NCBI RefSeq assembly: GCF_003063415.1
Contig: NZ_NESK01000010.1
Location: forward strand, 1 to 64,000
From: Limnohabitans sp. 2KL-17
GTDB taxonomy: Bacteria; Pseudomonadota; Gammaproteobacteria; Burkholderiales; Burkholderiaceae_C
DNA length: 64,000 nt
Direction: 5' to 3'
Shown here: positions 27,573-36,747 of the stretch, in pieces
Numbering within the stretch: position 1 is the first letter of the stretch
Layout: each line of letters starts with the position of its first letter
Translations under genes and position numbers: made by a program
Notes under the pieces: model-generated
The model's database searches: none
What the model was told of the DNA's origin: nothing
Seen by the model: only the letters and a program-made list of their open reading frames with translations

Positions 27573-28100
27573 TCAAAGCAAAGTGATGTCTTTGATCAAA
27601 CGAGAACGCAGTGCGCGCTGTTTGAGTTGATCCACTGAGTCATTCGTCCACTGATGTGAAGATTTGCCCCAAAAATAATCAGTACCCGTAATTCCCAACA
27701 ACCGAACTTCTCCCTTCGTACCTGAAATTGTTCGGTCAAACGTTTTACCTCCAACATTGAAAGTGATTTGATGAGTCCCCTCTTTTAATCGCAGGCGAAT
27801 CATGGAGTTTGGAACAGTCTCCATCGCTGCGCCACCATCCACAGAAATGTCCAACGGATGATGTCCGTCGCCCCAATAACGCACGACGTAAACCGTCAGA
27901 GCTTCAGGCACTGAGGCAAACGACTTTGCTTCATCATCTTTGGCAATGCTGGGTGCAGGATCTTTGGTGCAGTAAGCATTTCTTCCTCGATCCGTATGGC
28001 AATGCGGCTTCTCAGCGATTCGATCAACCGGTGAAGCGCAGCCTGCGATGCCAAGTACGCAAGCTGAGACGACGATTGTTTTAGTAATCCAAGTTTTCAT
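27573..28100 (-). CDS. Lipoprotein of unknown function
   Basis: 175 residues. MKTWITKTIVVSACVLGIAG is a type II signal with the lipobox Cys at residue 21. The mature part has a beta-rich section (VYVVRYWGDGHHPLDISVDG ... LRLKEGTHQITFNVGG) reminiscent of DUF2846/PEGA-like domains. It is the last gene of the metal-efflux operon, 58 bp after the small periplasmic protein gene. A link to metal stress is inferred from position only. Confidence 0.65.
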   Translation of the reverse strand: MKTWITKTIVVSACVLGIAGCASPVDRIAEKPHCHTDRGRNAYCTKDPAPSIAKDDEAKSFASVPEALTVYVVRYWGDGHHPLDISVDGGAAMETVPNSMIRLRLKEGTHQITFNVGGKTFDRTISGTKGEVRLLGITGTDYFWGKSSHQWTNDSVDQLKQRALRSRLIKDITLL

Positions 28101-28158
28101 AATATTTTCCCAAAATTGATCCACCATTTGTGGCAAAAACAAGTAAGTTGTAAACGCC

Positions 28159-28533
28159 TCATTTCAGAACAAAACGTGCAGAAGTTGTTTTCCCAGCTGA
28201 ACTGAATTGAGCAACAACCTTTGTCCCAGGAGCTACCTTGAAGCTACCTTTGGCTTCAAGCTTGTCGCCTGTTGGTTTCAACTCAACTTCTTGCTTGTCA
28301 GCGCCAGAAAGCAGTGTGACTTTTGCCGTCGTTTTACTCACGTCAACGGGTTTGCCATGGTCACGCACGAACAACTGCAGCACATCAGGTTTGGCGACCA
28401 GTTCGTAGTCAACATCCTTGACGGTGGTCAAAACACCCCCTTGCATGGGTTTGTGATCTGTATCGTGTGGCCCTGCCCATGCGAGTCCGCTGAGGAAAAG
28501 TGACGATGTGATCAAGAGCGTATGGAATTTCAT
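28159..28533 (-). CDS. Small periplasmic protein of the metal-efflux operon
   Basis: 124 residues. A cleavable signal (SSLFLSGLAWA) is followed by GPHDTDHKPMQGGV, a His/Met-containing motif common in proteins next to Czc/Cus pumps, and a beta-rich domain. It may bind metal ions or help load the pump in the periplasm. The start at 28533 gives the signal peptide; it is 49 bp downstream of the pump gene. Confidence 0.7.
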   Translation of the reverse strand: MKFHTLLITSSLFLSGLAWAGPHDTDHKPMQGGVLTTVKDVDYELVAKPDVLQLFVRDHGKPVDVSKTTAKVTLLSGADKQEVELKPTGDKLEAKGSFKVAPGTKVVAQFSSAGKTTSARFVLK

Positions 28534-28582
28534 GAGATGTCCTTTTGAGGTTTTGGTTGAGGTTGAAGAAACGAATGAATGG

Positions 28583-31500
28583 TCAGAATGCTTCAGCATC
28601 TTTGTCTTGCAAAAGCGCCTCGGCAGGTTTGCGGCCAAAGAGCCAAAACATGGCAGGCGTCAGAAAGGTGTCGAGCAGCGTCGAGCTGATCAAGCCCGAG
28701 AAAATCACCACGGCGACCGGGTGCAAAATTTCGGTGCCGGGGCGTTCGGCCTCGAAGAGCAATGGTGCCAATGCGAAGGCAGTCACCAAGGCCGTCATCA
28801 ACACCGGGCTCAGACGCTCCAGCGAACCGCGCAAGATCATGGGCTTGGTGAAGGCCTCCCCTTCAAAGCGCATGAGGTTGATGTAGTGGCTAACTTTCAA
28901 AATGCCGTTGCGCACCGAAATGCCCGCCAGCGTAATGAAGCCGACCAGGGCGGCCACCGACAAAGGCTGACCTGACAGCCAAAGACCCAACACGGCACCC
29001 ACGAGCGCCAAGGGAATGTTCACCATGATCAAGGCCGACAAAACGGCGGACTTGTAGCGGCTGTAAAGCACCACAAACATCAACACCACAGAGACCACCG
29101 AGAGCAAAGAGATCAGGCGTGAGGCTTCTTCTTGCGCCTGGAACTGCCCTCCGAGGGTGATGAAGTAGCCCTCAGGCAATCGAGAATCCGCCGTCACTTT
29201 GCGTATGTCGGCCACGACTTCTGACAATGGGCGGCCCGAAGCGTTGGCAGAAATCACGATACGCCGCTTGCCGTTGTCCCGACTGATTTGGTTGGGACCA
29301 TCGGCGTCTTCAATCGTTGCGATTTTGGACAGCGGAATTCTGCCCGAGGGTGTTTCGATCAACACCTGGCCCAAGCCTTCCAGCGATCGTGCGGATTCTG
29401 GTAAACGCACAACCAGCGCAAAGCGGCGACCTCCCTCCATGATTTGCGTGACACGTTCACCTTCCACCAGGGTCTGCAGTGTGGCAAGCACTTGCGCGCC
29501 AGACAGGCCGTATTGCGCCGCTGCCGCATAGTCCAACCGTACCTTGATCTGGGGCGCAAGAACTTGTTTTTCGATTTGCAGGTCGGCTATGCCCTCGATG
29601 CCTGACAACTTTGAGCGCAGCGCATCGGCTTGCCCGCGCAGCACGTCCAGGTCTTCGCCAAAAATCTTGATGGCGATTTGGGAGCGCACCCCAGACAGCA
29701 TATGGTCGATGCGGTGTGAGATGGGTTGCCCCACCTCAATCGAAGCAGGCAGGTTGACCAAGCGTGCACGGATGTCGGCACGGACCTCATCCATTGAGCG
29801 CGTCAACTCGCCTGAGGGTTTGATGCCCACGTCCAATTCGCTGACATGAACGCCTTCGGCATGCTCATCCAATTCAGCACGTCCGCTGCGTCTGCCCACA
29901 TGCAGCACTTCGGGCACCTGCTTGACCAGCACTTCGGCCTGGCGCGCCAGGTCAGAGGACTCGGTCAAGGTCACGCCCGGGTTCAGCCGTATGCCCACCA
30001 GCAAGGTGCCTTCATTGAAAGGAGGCAAGAAGGTGGTCGGAAAAAACGGAACAGCTGCCGCGGCAAACACTACCGCCACACATGCACTGGTTATCGCCAC
30101 GCGTGGCTTGTCCAGCACTTTTTGCAAACTGCCTTTGTAGCCTTGCTTGAGCCATGCCAGCACTTTGGTGTCGCCATGGTCCAGGTTTTTCATGCCCGGC
30201 AAGAGGTAGTAGCTCAGCACCGGCGTCATCGTTACCGACACCAACAAAGAGGCCAGTGTCGAGATGATGAAGGCAATGCCCAGTGGGACAAACAACTTGC
30301 CTTCCAGGCCCGGCAAAGCAAAAAGCGGAAGGAAGACCAGCACGATGATCACCGTCGCATAGAGGATCGCCGAGCGGACTTCCATGGACGCCTTGGCCAC
30401 GAGCGCGAGCAGCGACAGGCGCTGGCTTGGGTCCTTTGCACGGTCTTCTTTCATGCGCCGCAAGATGTTTTCCACATCCACCACGGCATCGTCCACCAGT
30501 CCGCCAATGGCAATCGCCAGCCCCCCCAGCGTCATGGTGTTGATCGACAAGCCAAAATACTTGAACACCAGTGCCGTGATGAAGATGGACACTGGGATGG
30601 CGGTGAGCGCAATGATGGTGGGGCGAACCGTGCCCAGGAAGAAGAACAGGATCGCGGCCACAAACAGCGAGGCGCCGATGAGTTTGCCTTGCAGCGTCGA
30701 GATCGAGGCCTCGATGAAGCTGGCCTGCCGGAAGGTCACACGGGGTGCCTCCATCCCCGCAGGAAGGGATGCCTTGAGATCCGTAATCGCTTCTTCAATC
30801 GACTGTGTCAAACGGGTCGTGTCAGCGGTTGGCTGCTTTTGAACGCCCAGAATCACGGCTGGCTTGCCTTCAAAGCCTGCATCCCCACGTTTGATGGCTG
30901 CGGCAAAAGTGACCTCAGCGATCTGGCGCAACAAGATGGGCTGACCGTTCTTGGCGGTAATAGCCAGATTGCGCAAGTCCTCCAGGCGGGAAGTGCGACC
31001 AAGATTTCGAATCAGGTACTCGCGCCCGTTGAGCTCCAAAAATCCCCCTGAGGTGTTGGCCGAAAACCCGCGCAACGCCGACTCCAACTGGTCCAAGGAG
31101 ATACCCAAGTCCGACAGGCGCGCTGTGTTGGGCTGCACCTGAAACTGGCGCACTTCGCCGCCAATGGGGATGATCTGTGCGACGCCGGGGATGGCCAGGA
31201 GTCGAGGCCGGAGCACCCAGTCGGCGTACTCACGCACGGCCATAGGGGAGATCTTCTGCGGATCGACAGGAATAGCGATCTGCATGATCTCACCCATGAT
31301 GGAGCTGATCGGCCCCATCCGTGGTATTACCCCGGCAGCCAAACCTTCTTCCATGGACGAGAGGCGTTCAGACACCAGTTGGCGTGCCCGAAAAATCTCC
31401 GTGTCCCAGTTGAAGGTGACATACAAAAAGGACAGGCCAGCAGAAGAGGTCGAACGAACCGATTCGACCCCAGGCAAGCCATTCATGGCCGTCTCCAGAG

Positions 31501-31702
31501 GAAAGGTAATCAGTTGCTCGACCTCTTCAGGCGCCATGCCACCCGCCTCGGTCATGATCGTCACAGTAGGTTTGTTGAGATCGGGAAAGACATCGACTGG
31601 CGTTCGAGACAATGTGAATGCCCCGTAAGCCATCAATACGGCACCCGCTATCAACACCAGAAGCCGGTTGGTCAGGCTATTTTCGAGAAGCCACTTGAAC
31701 AT
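28583..31702 (-). CDS. czcA: Heavy-metal efflux RND pump, CzcA/CusA family
   Basis: 1039 residues; inner-membrane proton-driven pump, normal length. It begins LLENSLTNRLLVLIAG, and FPETxxN-type periplasmic porter sequence follows. The proton-relay/metal segment in TM4 reads GGLVDDAVVDVENILRR (Asp404, Asp405, Asp409, Glu411). This differs from the DFGxxxDGA pattern of classic CzcA, so the metal may not be Co/Zn/Cd. It works with the adaptor (31715) and outer-membrane channel (33426) as a tripartite complex. Confidence 0.92.
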   Translation of the reverse strand: MFKWLLENSLTNRLLVLIAGAVLMAYGAFTLSRTPVDVFPDLNKPTVTIMTEAGGMAPEEVEQLITFPLETAMNGLPGVESVRSTSSAGLSFLYVTFNWDTEIFRARQLVSERLSSMEEGLAAGVIPRMGPISSIMGEIMQIAIPVDPQKISPMAVREYADWVLRPRLLAIPGVAQIIPIGGEVRQFQVQPNTARLSDLGISLDQLESALRGFSANTSGGFLELNGREYLIRNLGRTSRLEDLRNLAITAKNGQPILLRQIAEVTFAAAIKRGDAGFEGKPAVILGVQKQPTADTTRLTQSIEEAITDLKASLPAGMEAPRVTFRQASFIEASISTLQGKLIGASLFVAAILFFFLGTVRPTIIALTAIPVSIFITALVFKYFGLSINTMTLGGLAIAIGGLVDDAVVDVENILRRMKEDRAKDPSQRLSLLALVAKASMEVRSAILYATVIIVLVFLPLFALPGLEGKLFVPLGIAFIISTLASLLVSVTMTPVLSYYLLPGMKNLDHGDTKVLAWLKQGYKGSLQKVLDKPRVAITSACVAVVFAAAAVPFFPTTFLPPFNEGTLLVGIRLNPGVTLTESSDLARQAEVLVKQVPEVLHVGRRSGRAELDEHAEGVHVSELDVGIKPSGELTRSMDEVRADIRARLVNLPASIEVGQPISHRIDHMLSGVRSQIAIKIFGEDLDVLRGQADALRSKLSGIEGIADLQIEKQVLAPQIKVRLDYAAAAQYGLSGAQVLATLQTLVEGERVTQIMEGGRRFALVVRLPESARSLEGLGQVLIETPSGRIPLSKIATIEDADGPNQISRDNGKRRIVISANASGRPLSEVVADIRKVTADSRLPEGYFITLGGQFQAQEEASRLISLLSVVSVVLMFVVLYSRYKSAVLSALIMVNIPLALVGAVLGLWLSGQPLSVAALVGFITLAGISVRNGILKVSHYINLMRFEGEAFTKPMILRGSLERLSPVLMTALVTAFALAPLLFEAERPGTEILHPVAVVIFSGLISSTLLDTFLTPAMFWLFGRKPAEALLQDKDAEAF

Positions 31703-31714
31703 ATCGTGACCCCT

Positions 31715-32845
31715 TTACCGGACTTGATTGATGAGCGTGGCACCTTGGGTCGCCACACGATCGCCAGACTTCAAGCCCGAGATCACCGTGACGCGCGCTC
31801 CATCCAGGGGCTCGAACGTCACCGTGCGGGGTTCAAACTGCTCAGCTGCAGACTTGACCCACACCACGTTCTGATTGGCAGCGTTTTTCATCAGTGCCGA
31901 CTGGGGGACCGCAATACCCTGTGTCTTTTGCTTGGACTGCACATAGACTTTGACGGGCTGTCCAACGGCCAGGCCTAATAGTTCCGGGCTTTGCACTTGG
32001 AAGTTCAGCGGCAGAGCTTGCTCTCGCAAACTGCGCGCTGCACCCATGAAAACCAGTGGCGTGCGCTGGTCGCCGACAGCCAATGTGGCACCGCCGATGT
32101 TGTTGGCCACTGAGATATCAAAAGCCAAGGCTTCAATGCGCAGCCGCTTCGGGTCGACAATTTCAAAAATCAATTCCCGCGTGTCCACCACTTGGCCTGC
32201 CACGACATGCGCCGAGGCAATCACGCCAGAAACGGGCGCGACCAGTGCTTCTTTGCTGCTGAGGCCGCCACCGACGGCCGACATGCGATCGGTCAGGCTG
32301 AGCACCTCACTCTCTGCGGCTTCCACTTCCTTGCGCGGCACCGTGTCCGACAACTCGCGCAAACGTGCCAAACGCTTTTCAGCAAGCGCTTTGGCAGCGC
32401 GAAATTCGGCCAATTGAGTCAACTGGCTGGCCCGCTCCAGGGGGGCGAACGCAGGGACGACGTAGGCCAAGACCTGTCCCTTCTTGACGGTTTGCCCTGC
32501 GCTGGGCAGGCCATTAGGGCCGGGTTCGATGCGTCCGGCGTTGATGGGCTGGACTTTGCCCCCAGCGTTGGGGTCCATCAGCACCCGACCATTGAGTTCA
32601 AAGGCGCGTGGCAGCTCAGCGGTTTCCACCACCATCGTGCGCACATTCAGTTGGCGTTGGGCTGGTTTGGGCAGAAACACGCTGCCATCGGCCATGCGCT
32701 GTGGACCATTGGCATTGGCCGTCGCAGGCGCAGCGCCGTGGTCATGGCCTTCGCCCGCGTACGTAGGCAGCGCAGCACCTGCAAGGGTCAAAGCAGTGGC
32801 CAGTGCCATCCAGTAACGTTTTTTTGAAGTGTTGATTGTTTTCAT
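31715..32845 (-). CDS. czcB: RND efflux periplasmic adaptor, CzcB-like
   Basis: 376 residues from the ATG at 32845, with a signal peptide (LTLAGAALPTYA) and a His-rich EGHDHG start of the mature protein. The middle has a coiled-coil hairpin (FRAAKALAEKRLARLREL) between lipoyl-like halves. It links the pump to the outer-membrane channel. A ribosome site (aaggag) precedes this start. It lies 12 bp upstream of the pump gene. Confidence 0.88.
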   Translation of the reverse strand: MKTINTSKKRYWMALATALTLAGAALPTYAGEGHDHGAAPATANANGPQRMADGSVFLPKPAQRQLNVRTMVVETAELPRAFELNGRVLMDPNAGGKVQPINAGRIEPGPNGLPSAGQTVKKGQVLAYVVPAFAPLERASQLTQLAEFRAAKALAEKRLARLRELSDTVPRKEVEAAESEVLSLTDRMSAVGGGLSSKEALVAPVSGVIASAHVVAGQVVDTRELIFEIVDPKRLRIEALAFDISVANNIGGATLAVGDQRTPLVFMGAARSLREQALPLNFQVQSPELLGLAVGQPVKVYVQSKQKTQGIAVPQSALMKNAANQNVVWVKSAAEQFEPRTVTFEPLDGARVTVISGLKSGDRVATQGATLINQVR

Positions 32846-32856
32846 GCTGAGGCTCC

Positions 32857-33393
32857 TTAGGCCGTACGAGCTTGTTGACGAAAGCGAACGATCACGGCTA
32901 ATGCCATCAGGGCCAATAACCCCCCGCCGATCCACAGGGCGATGCCTTTCCAAGAAGAACCACTGACAGGTTCATCTTCGTCCTCGTGCAAATCGAGTTC
33001 GCCAGTCAGCAGGTCGTTCAGTTCACCGGCCTGAATGGTTGCGGTGATGGCAATGACGCCAGGTTTGAGCGTGTCCTTGAGGATGACTTCGTATTCACCT
33101 ACGCCGTGTTTTTCAGCTTTGTATTTGCTGCCTTCGATGTCAATGTCGATTTGAGCGTCATTGACGGGACTGTTGTCTTTAAAACGGTCCAGGTAAATCG
33201 TCAGCTGCTTGCCATTGACGATGCCAACCATTTCCAGATCCTCTGAAACCGCGACGAAACGCGGCAGTGCTGTGCCCTGTGCTTTTGGAGCAGCTTCTCC
33301 ATGGTCGTGACCCGCACCGGCAATGGCCATGGGACTAAGCAGTGTGAAGATCAGCGCCAAGAGAGTGGCGGCTGTTGAATGAATTAAATTCAT
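32857..33393 (-). CDS. Membrane-anchored periplasmic accessory protein of the Czc-type operon
   Basis: 178 residues. A signal peptide ends PMAIAG and is followed by AGHDHGE. A beta-rich domain (residues 50-130) contains KQLTIYLDRFKDN and EGSKYKAEKHGVGEYEV. One C-terminal membrane helix (IALWIGGGLLALMALAVIV) ends in basic residues. Such proteins often sit between czcC and czcB; the role (metal binding or adaptor stabilisation) is not established. Confidence 0.72.
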   Translation of the reverse strand: MNLIHSTAATLLALIFTLLSPMAIAGAGHDHGEAAPKAQGTALPRFVAVSEDLEMVGIVNGKQLTIYLDRFKDNSPVNDAQIDIDIEGSKYKAEKHGVGEYEVILKDTLKPGVIAITATIQAGELNDLLTGELDLHEDEDEPVSGSSWKGIALWIGGGLLALMALAVIVRFRQQARTA

Positions 33394-33425
33394 GGTGTTC
33401 CTTGAAATTTTGAAGGGTGTCAGCA

Positions 33426-34694
33426 TCACTCGGGCAGCAAGCCCAAGGACTGCCGCAATGCCGAAATGGCGGAGGCTAGGTCAATTCGGCTTCGAGCCGC
33501 TTGTCGCGCGGCCTCTGCAGCCTCGGCCTCAATGCGCAAGCGTGTGGGCAGATCTGTCTCGCCCAGCCTGAACGACTTGTCGAAAAAACCTCGGGACTCG
33601 TTGGCCAGCATTTCTCGTCGTTGCGCGGCGACGAGTTGGGTTCTTACAGCCTCTAGTCGAGAAGCAGCGCCTCTTTGATCAGCTTGAATTTGGTCCCTCT
33701 CAAGGATCAGCTTTGACTGCACTTCAATAGCCTCTGCCTGTGCCGTCGCGATACGAGCGTCATTCCTGGGCCCTGAACCAAACGGCACTCGAATGCCGAT
33801 GAGCACAGTCTGGCCATAGCGGTCTCCAAATGCCCCACGACCGCGCGTTGTGGCCACCGTGAGTTCCGGGTTGGATCGCTTCTGGGTGCTGATCAGCTGA
33901 GCCGTCCGCTCGGCCATCGTGATGCGGTCCTCCAGTTCAGCCAACAAGGGATGACCAACTGATATAGCCGAACTGGGGGTCGGTTCAGCTGCAGCGTTGG
34001 CTATCAAGTCAGCCTGAGCCGTTCTGCCTGCCAACGACATCACTTGTGCCAAGGCTGCGGCAGAGGCCGCTTGAGCATGGGCGGCATGCGCCTGGGCCGC
34101 AGCGAGAGCGCCTTCGGCTTGATGCCGGTCCGACTTGGCCAGATCACCCGCGCTGGTACGTTTAGCAACATCAGCGGCGAGGCGTAGCGAATTAGCCAGT
34201 TGTTCGCTCGCCAGTTCAGCATCGACGCGAGCTCGCAACCAGCCCCACCAAGCATCCCTGACGGAAGCGGCGAGCCGCAGTTGTGAGGCGAGCAGCTTGC
34301 GCTCAACCAACGAGATTTCAGCCTGCGCCAGATCGGTACTGGCCGTGCGTTGCCCGGGTAGCCAAATGGGAATGGCAATTCCCACCTCGGTTTCACGCGA
34401 ACCGTTGTTGCCAGTCATCTGGTCCGATCGCTGACTGATATCCAACGATGGTGGCTCGGGAGACAGCATCAATGCGGCTTTAGCCTGGGCCTGGGCTGCA
34501 TCGCGACGCGATTGAAGCGCGTGCGCCTCGGGCTGCCTTTGCCACGCCGTATCGAAAACATTTTTCAAGGACACCGAGCCACTCAACGCGGCGGCGGATG
34601 TGCCTTGTGCTTGGGCCGTCAGCACCAAGCCACTCAGGGTCATGACCGACAGCGCGATTCGAATCGGTGTCGATCTTTTTTTGTACAAACTCAT
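33426..34694 (-). CDS. czcC: Outer-membrane efflux protein, CzcC/TolC family
   Basis: 422 residues with a signal peptide (TLSGLVLTAQA). Two long coiled-coil repeats rich in Ala, Gln and Glu (QSRRDAAQAQAKAALMLSP; DQRGAASRLEAVRTQLVAA) mark the alpha-barrel of the TolC family. It forms the exit duct of the tripartite metal pump and is followed by the accessory gene after 32 bp. Confidence 0.88.
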   Translation of the reverse strand: MSLYKKRSTPIRIALSVMTLSGLVLTAQAQGTSAAALSGSVSLKNVFDTAWQRQPEAHALQSRRDAAQAQAKAALMLSPEPPSLDISQRSDQMTGNNGSRETEVGIAIPIWLPGQRTASTDLAQAEISLVERKLLASQLRLAASVRDAWWGWLRARVDAELASEQLANSLRLAADVAKRTSAGDLAKSDRHQAEGALAAAQAHAAHAQAASAAALAQVMSLAGRTAQADLIANAAAEPTPSSAISVGHPLLAELEDRITMAERTAQLISTQKRSNPELTVATTRGRGAFGDRYGQTVLIGIRVPFGSGPRNDARIATAQAEAIEVQSKLILERDQIQADQRGAASRLEAVRTQLVAAQRREMLANESRGFFDKSFRLGETDLPTRLRIEAEAAEAARQAARSRIDLASAISALRQSLGLLPE

Positions 34695-34840
34695 AGCTCA
34701 TCTCCAATGGTGAAAACATCCAAGGAGATCAGCGAGCAGCGACAACACGTCGCTAGGCGATGAGGCAAAACGCAAAAAGCGTCATGCTCACTCGCGCACA
34801 GGGGATTCGAAAAGAGGTGGAGAAACCCGAGACTCGCCGA

Positions 34841-35194
34841 TCAGGCAAGCACGGGCCAATTAGGCCGCTCAGGACGTTCTCTTGAAAGCTGAGAAACAAT
34901 CACCTGAGGGTGAAGTGGATTATCGTCAGAGACCGCTGCTGTGGTCGTGTTCAGATCGTTGACCAGAGCAGCTGCACAACCCATATGGCAAGTGGCACAG
35001 TCATGGTCCATGCCCGTCGATTGGGGTGAGTTTTTGCTGGACTCTTTCTGGTCAACTGACGCATGGTCATGGGTGTGGTGACCAGGGTGCGTGGCAGTCA
35101 CACTGGTTTCGTGCTCGCAATAGCTTGCCATTGCTGCCCAACTGAACTGCAAGGGCAACAGAACTAGCAGGAAGATTGCCAAGAACTTTTTCAT
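34841..35194 (-). CDS. czcI: CzcI-like periplasmic metal-binding protein
   Basis: 117 residues with a signal peptide (LLVLLPLQFSWA). The mature part is rich in His, Cys and Met: THPGHHTHDH and MDHDCATCHMGC. This arrangement and the position just upstream of czcC match CzcI, described in Cupriavidus as an accessory of the czc operon. It is likely the first gene of the transcript, with its promoter in 35195-35300. Confidence 0.78.
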   Translation of the reverse strand: MKKFLAIFLLVLLPLQFSWAAMASYCEHETSVTATHPGHHTHDHASVDQKESSKNSPQSTGMDHDCATCHMGCAAALVNDLNTTTAAVSDDNPLHPQVIVSQLSRERPERPNWPVLA

Positions 35195-35592
35195 GAATTT
35201 TAATTTTAAAGATTTAGTCCTTCATCGTCAAGGTTTGTTCAATTGCCCTCATGGATGCTCCGGTTTATTACAAAAAATTCAAATGTTGAATTTTATTGAT
35301 TGCATATCAGTCGAGCATGAATCAACTTGAAGAACGAAATTTCATTCAACTTGGTTCAGAGCCCATTTTGCACAAACCCGCAAATTCACGGCTCGGAACC
35401 AAGTCCGAAAAAGTCATGAGGTTTTGAGACAAACGGGGTTTGAGACGACTTTGCCGGGCTGATGCGAGAGGTCGCAGTCAGGAGCCCATAGCAAAAAGCC
35501 CCGCGTGGTGCGGGGCCTGAGGCTGCCTCAAGGCCTGCTGAGCAGGTTTGAGGTCTTTGTTCTGGCGGGGTAAAAGGGATTCAAACTCTCAA
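35195..35592. other. Intergenic region between czc operon and recombinase gene
   Basis: No gene is supported. The AT-rich part 35200-35330 probably carries the czc promoter. The rest holds a terminator for the recombinase gene (35493-35516). No regulator of the czc operon is encoded here. Confidence 0.5.
35493..35516 (-). terminator. Rho-independent terminator after the small recombinase
   Basis: GCCCCGC (35498-35504) and GCGGGGC (35510-35516) pair around a 5-nt loop; on the minus strand the stem is followed by TTTTTGC. It lies 76 bp downstream of the recombinase stop. Confidence 0.8.
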
Positions 35593-36165
35593 TCAAACCA
35601 ACTCAACTGCTGCCTTCAATTGACTGGGGCTGCTGTAAAGATACGCAGCTGTAGTGCTGATGCTGCGATGCCCAGCAAGCGTTTTCAGAATGTGTATCGC
35701 CGTGCCTTTGTTGGCAAGGTTTGTTAAAAACGTTCTGCGACCGCTGTGACTGCTAGCACCTTCAAGTCCAGCGCCTTCGTAAAGTAGAGCGAATGTTTGG
35801 GCCAAGCTGTTTGCGTTAAAGCCTGCCTTGATGCTTTTTTGACTTGCAAAGAATGGATAGCTGCGATCCACGCACTTGGCTTCTTTTGCGTAGGATTGCA
35901 ACTCCGCTTTGAGCTTTGCGCTTACAAATACAGTACGAGCGTGACGACCTTTGGTCATGTCGGGCAGTAAGCGGATCTCATCTTTGATCTGCCCATCGCT
36001 GTTTGTAACATCGCTCCAGCGTAAGCAGGCTACTTCACCGATTCGCAAACCTGCCCAGTGTGTGAGCAGCATCATTGATCTGTTTCGGGCTGCGTACTTG
36101 CGTGTGTTGATATGCGTTAACAAGCGCTCAATTTCAGCAGTTGTCAGTGTCTTTGCTTGTGCCAT
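35593..36165 (-). CDS. Small tyrosine recombinase (catalytic domain only)
   Basis: 190 residues. The catalytic set is complete: Arg41 (GLRIGEV), Lys72 (TKGRHAR), His140 and Arg143 (HSGRR), His166 (LAGHRSISTT) and Tyr175. The N-terminal core-binding domain of ordinary integrases is missing, as in the FimB/FimE-size group. It could invert or resolve DNA of the element rather than integrate it, since a full-length integrase sits at the right end. The start at 36165 was chosen as the first Met with sensible sequence. Confidence 0.85.
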   Translation of the reverse strand: MAQAKTLTTAEIERLLTHINTRKYAARNRSMMLLTHWAGLRIGEVACLRWSDVTNSDGQIKDEIRLLPDMTKGRHARTVFVSAKLKAELQSYAKEAKCVDRSYPFFASQKSIKAGFNANSLAQTFALLYEGAGLEGASSHSGRRTFLTNLANKGTAIHILKTLAGHRSISTTAAYLYSSPSQLKAAVELV

Positions 36166-36238
36166 GGTTTTATCTCCTAAATCATTTGTTTGCGTTAATT
36201 GCATTGTGTTTTCATATATTTATCTGGACAACCTGAGT

Positions 36239-36261
36239 CCCGCCAAAGTGATGGGTTTCTC
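36239..36261 (+). repeat. 23-bp repeat family, copy 1 (degenerate)
   Basis: CCCGCCAAAGTGATGGGTTT is a diverged relative of the copies at 36658 and 39101. It lies 74 bp from the recombinase start, on the other strand. Confidence 0.5.
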
Positions 36262-36288
36262 TGCTGGAGCAGGGTGAAATGAACTGGC

Positions 36289-36406
36289 TGTGGATAACTT
36301 TTGAGCGGTTTTTTTCTTCAATGATTTCAACGCTCAAACTTTGAAATCTATTAAAAGTAATGTTTTTCGTGATTTTTCTTGGATAACTTGCGCTAGCTGT
36401 GGATAA
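36289..36406. other. Candidate replication origin: DnaA boxes around an AT-rich core
   Basis: TGTGGATAA occurs at 36289-36297 and 36398-36406; this is the exact complement of the DnaA box TTATCCACA. A weaker copy (CTTGGATAA) lies at 36378-36386. The DNA between 36300 and 36380 is strongly AT-rich. A polymerase-like gene follows 1.1 kb downstream. This looks like an origin of the excised element, but function is untested. Confidence 0.5.
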
Positions 36407-36657
36407 CCAGCGCAGATCGACGAGCAAGCCCTACAAGCGCTGATCTGGGTTCTCAGCAGTCCGAGTATTCGGGCAGGTGAATCGAAGCGCTATGGGGCTT
36501 TTAAACGCGAGGCATTTTGCTGGTAGTGACTGAAATTTATACATGTAGTGCGGTTTGTATCTGTAGCCCGAATGGGTCCTGCAGGTCTAAATTTCTGGGC
36601 TGTGGATTTTTTAGGTGGAGTACTTATCAAATCACCCAGGTGATTTTTACCCGGTAC

Positions 36658-36680
36658 CCCGCCAAGTTTTCGGGTTACCA
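36658..36680 (+). repeat. 23-bp repeat family, copy 2
   Basis: CCCGCCAAGTTTTCGGGTTA (first 20 of 23 bases) matches the copy at 39101 at 21 of 23 positions. CCCG/CGGG can pair as a small hairpin. It ends 67 bp before the next start codon. Confidence 0.65.
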
Positions 36681-36747
36681 AATGTCGGTTGTCCATTTGT
36701 GTGTCTGAAACAAAACTGTAGTCATTCAACAAAAGAAGGACGCAGCG

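Larger units (their letters stand above)
36166..36747. other. 582-bp non-coding region with origin-like features
   Basis: No gene is supported. It contains two perfect DnaA boxes, a very AT-rich stretch and two copies of a 23-bp repeat, all listed separately. The last 100 bp lead the small gene at 36748 with a good ribosome site (agaagga). Confidence 0.55.
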
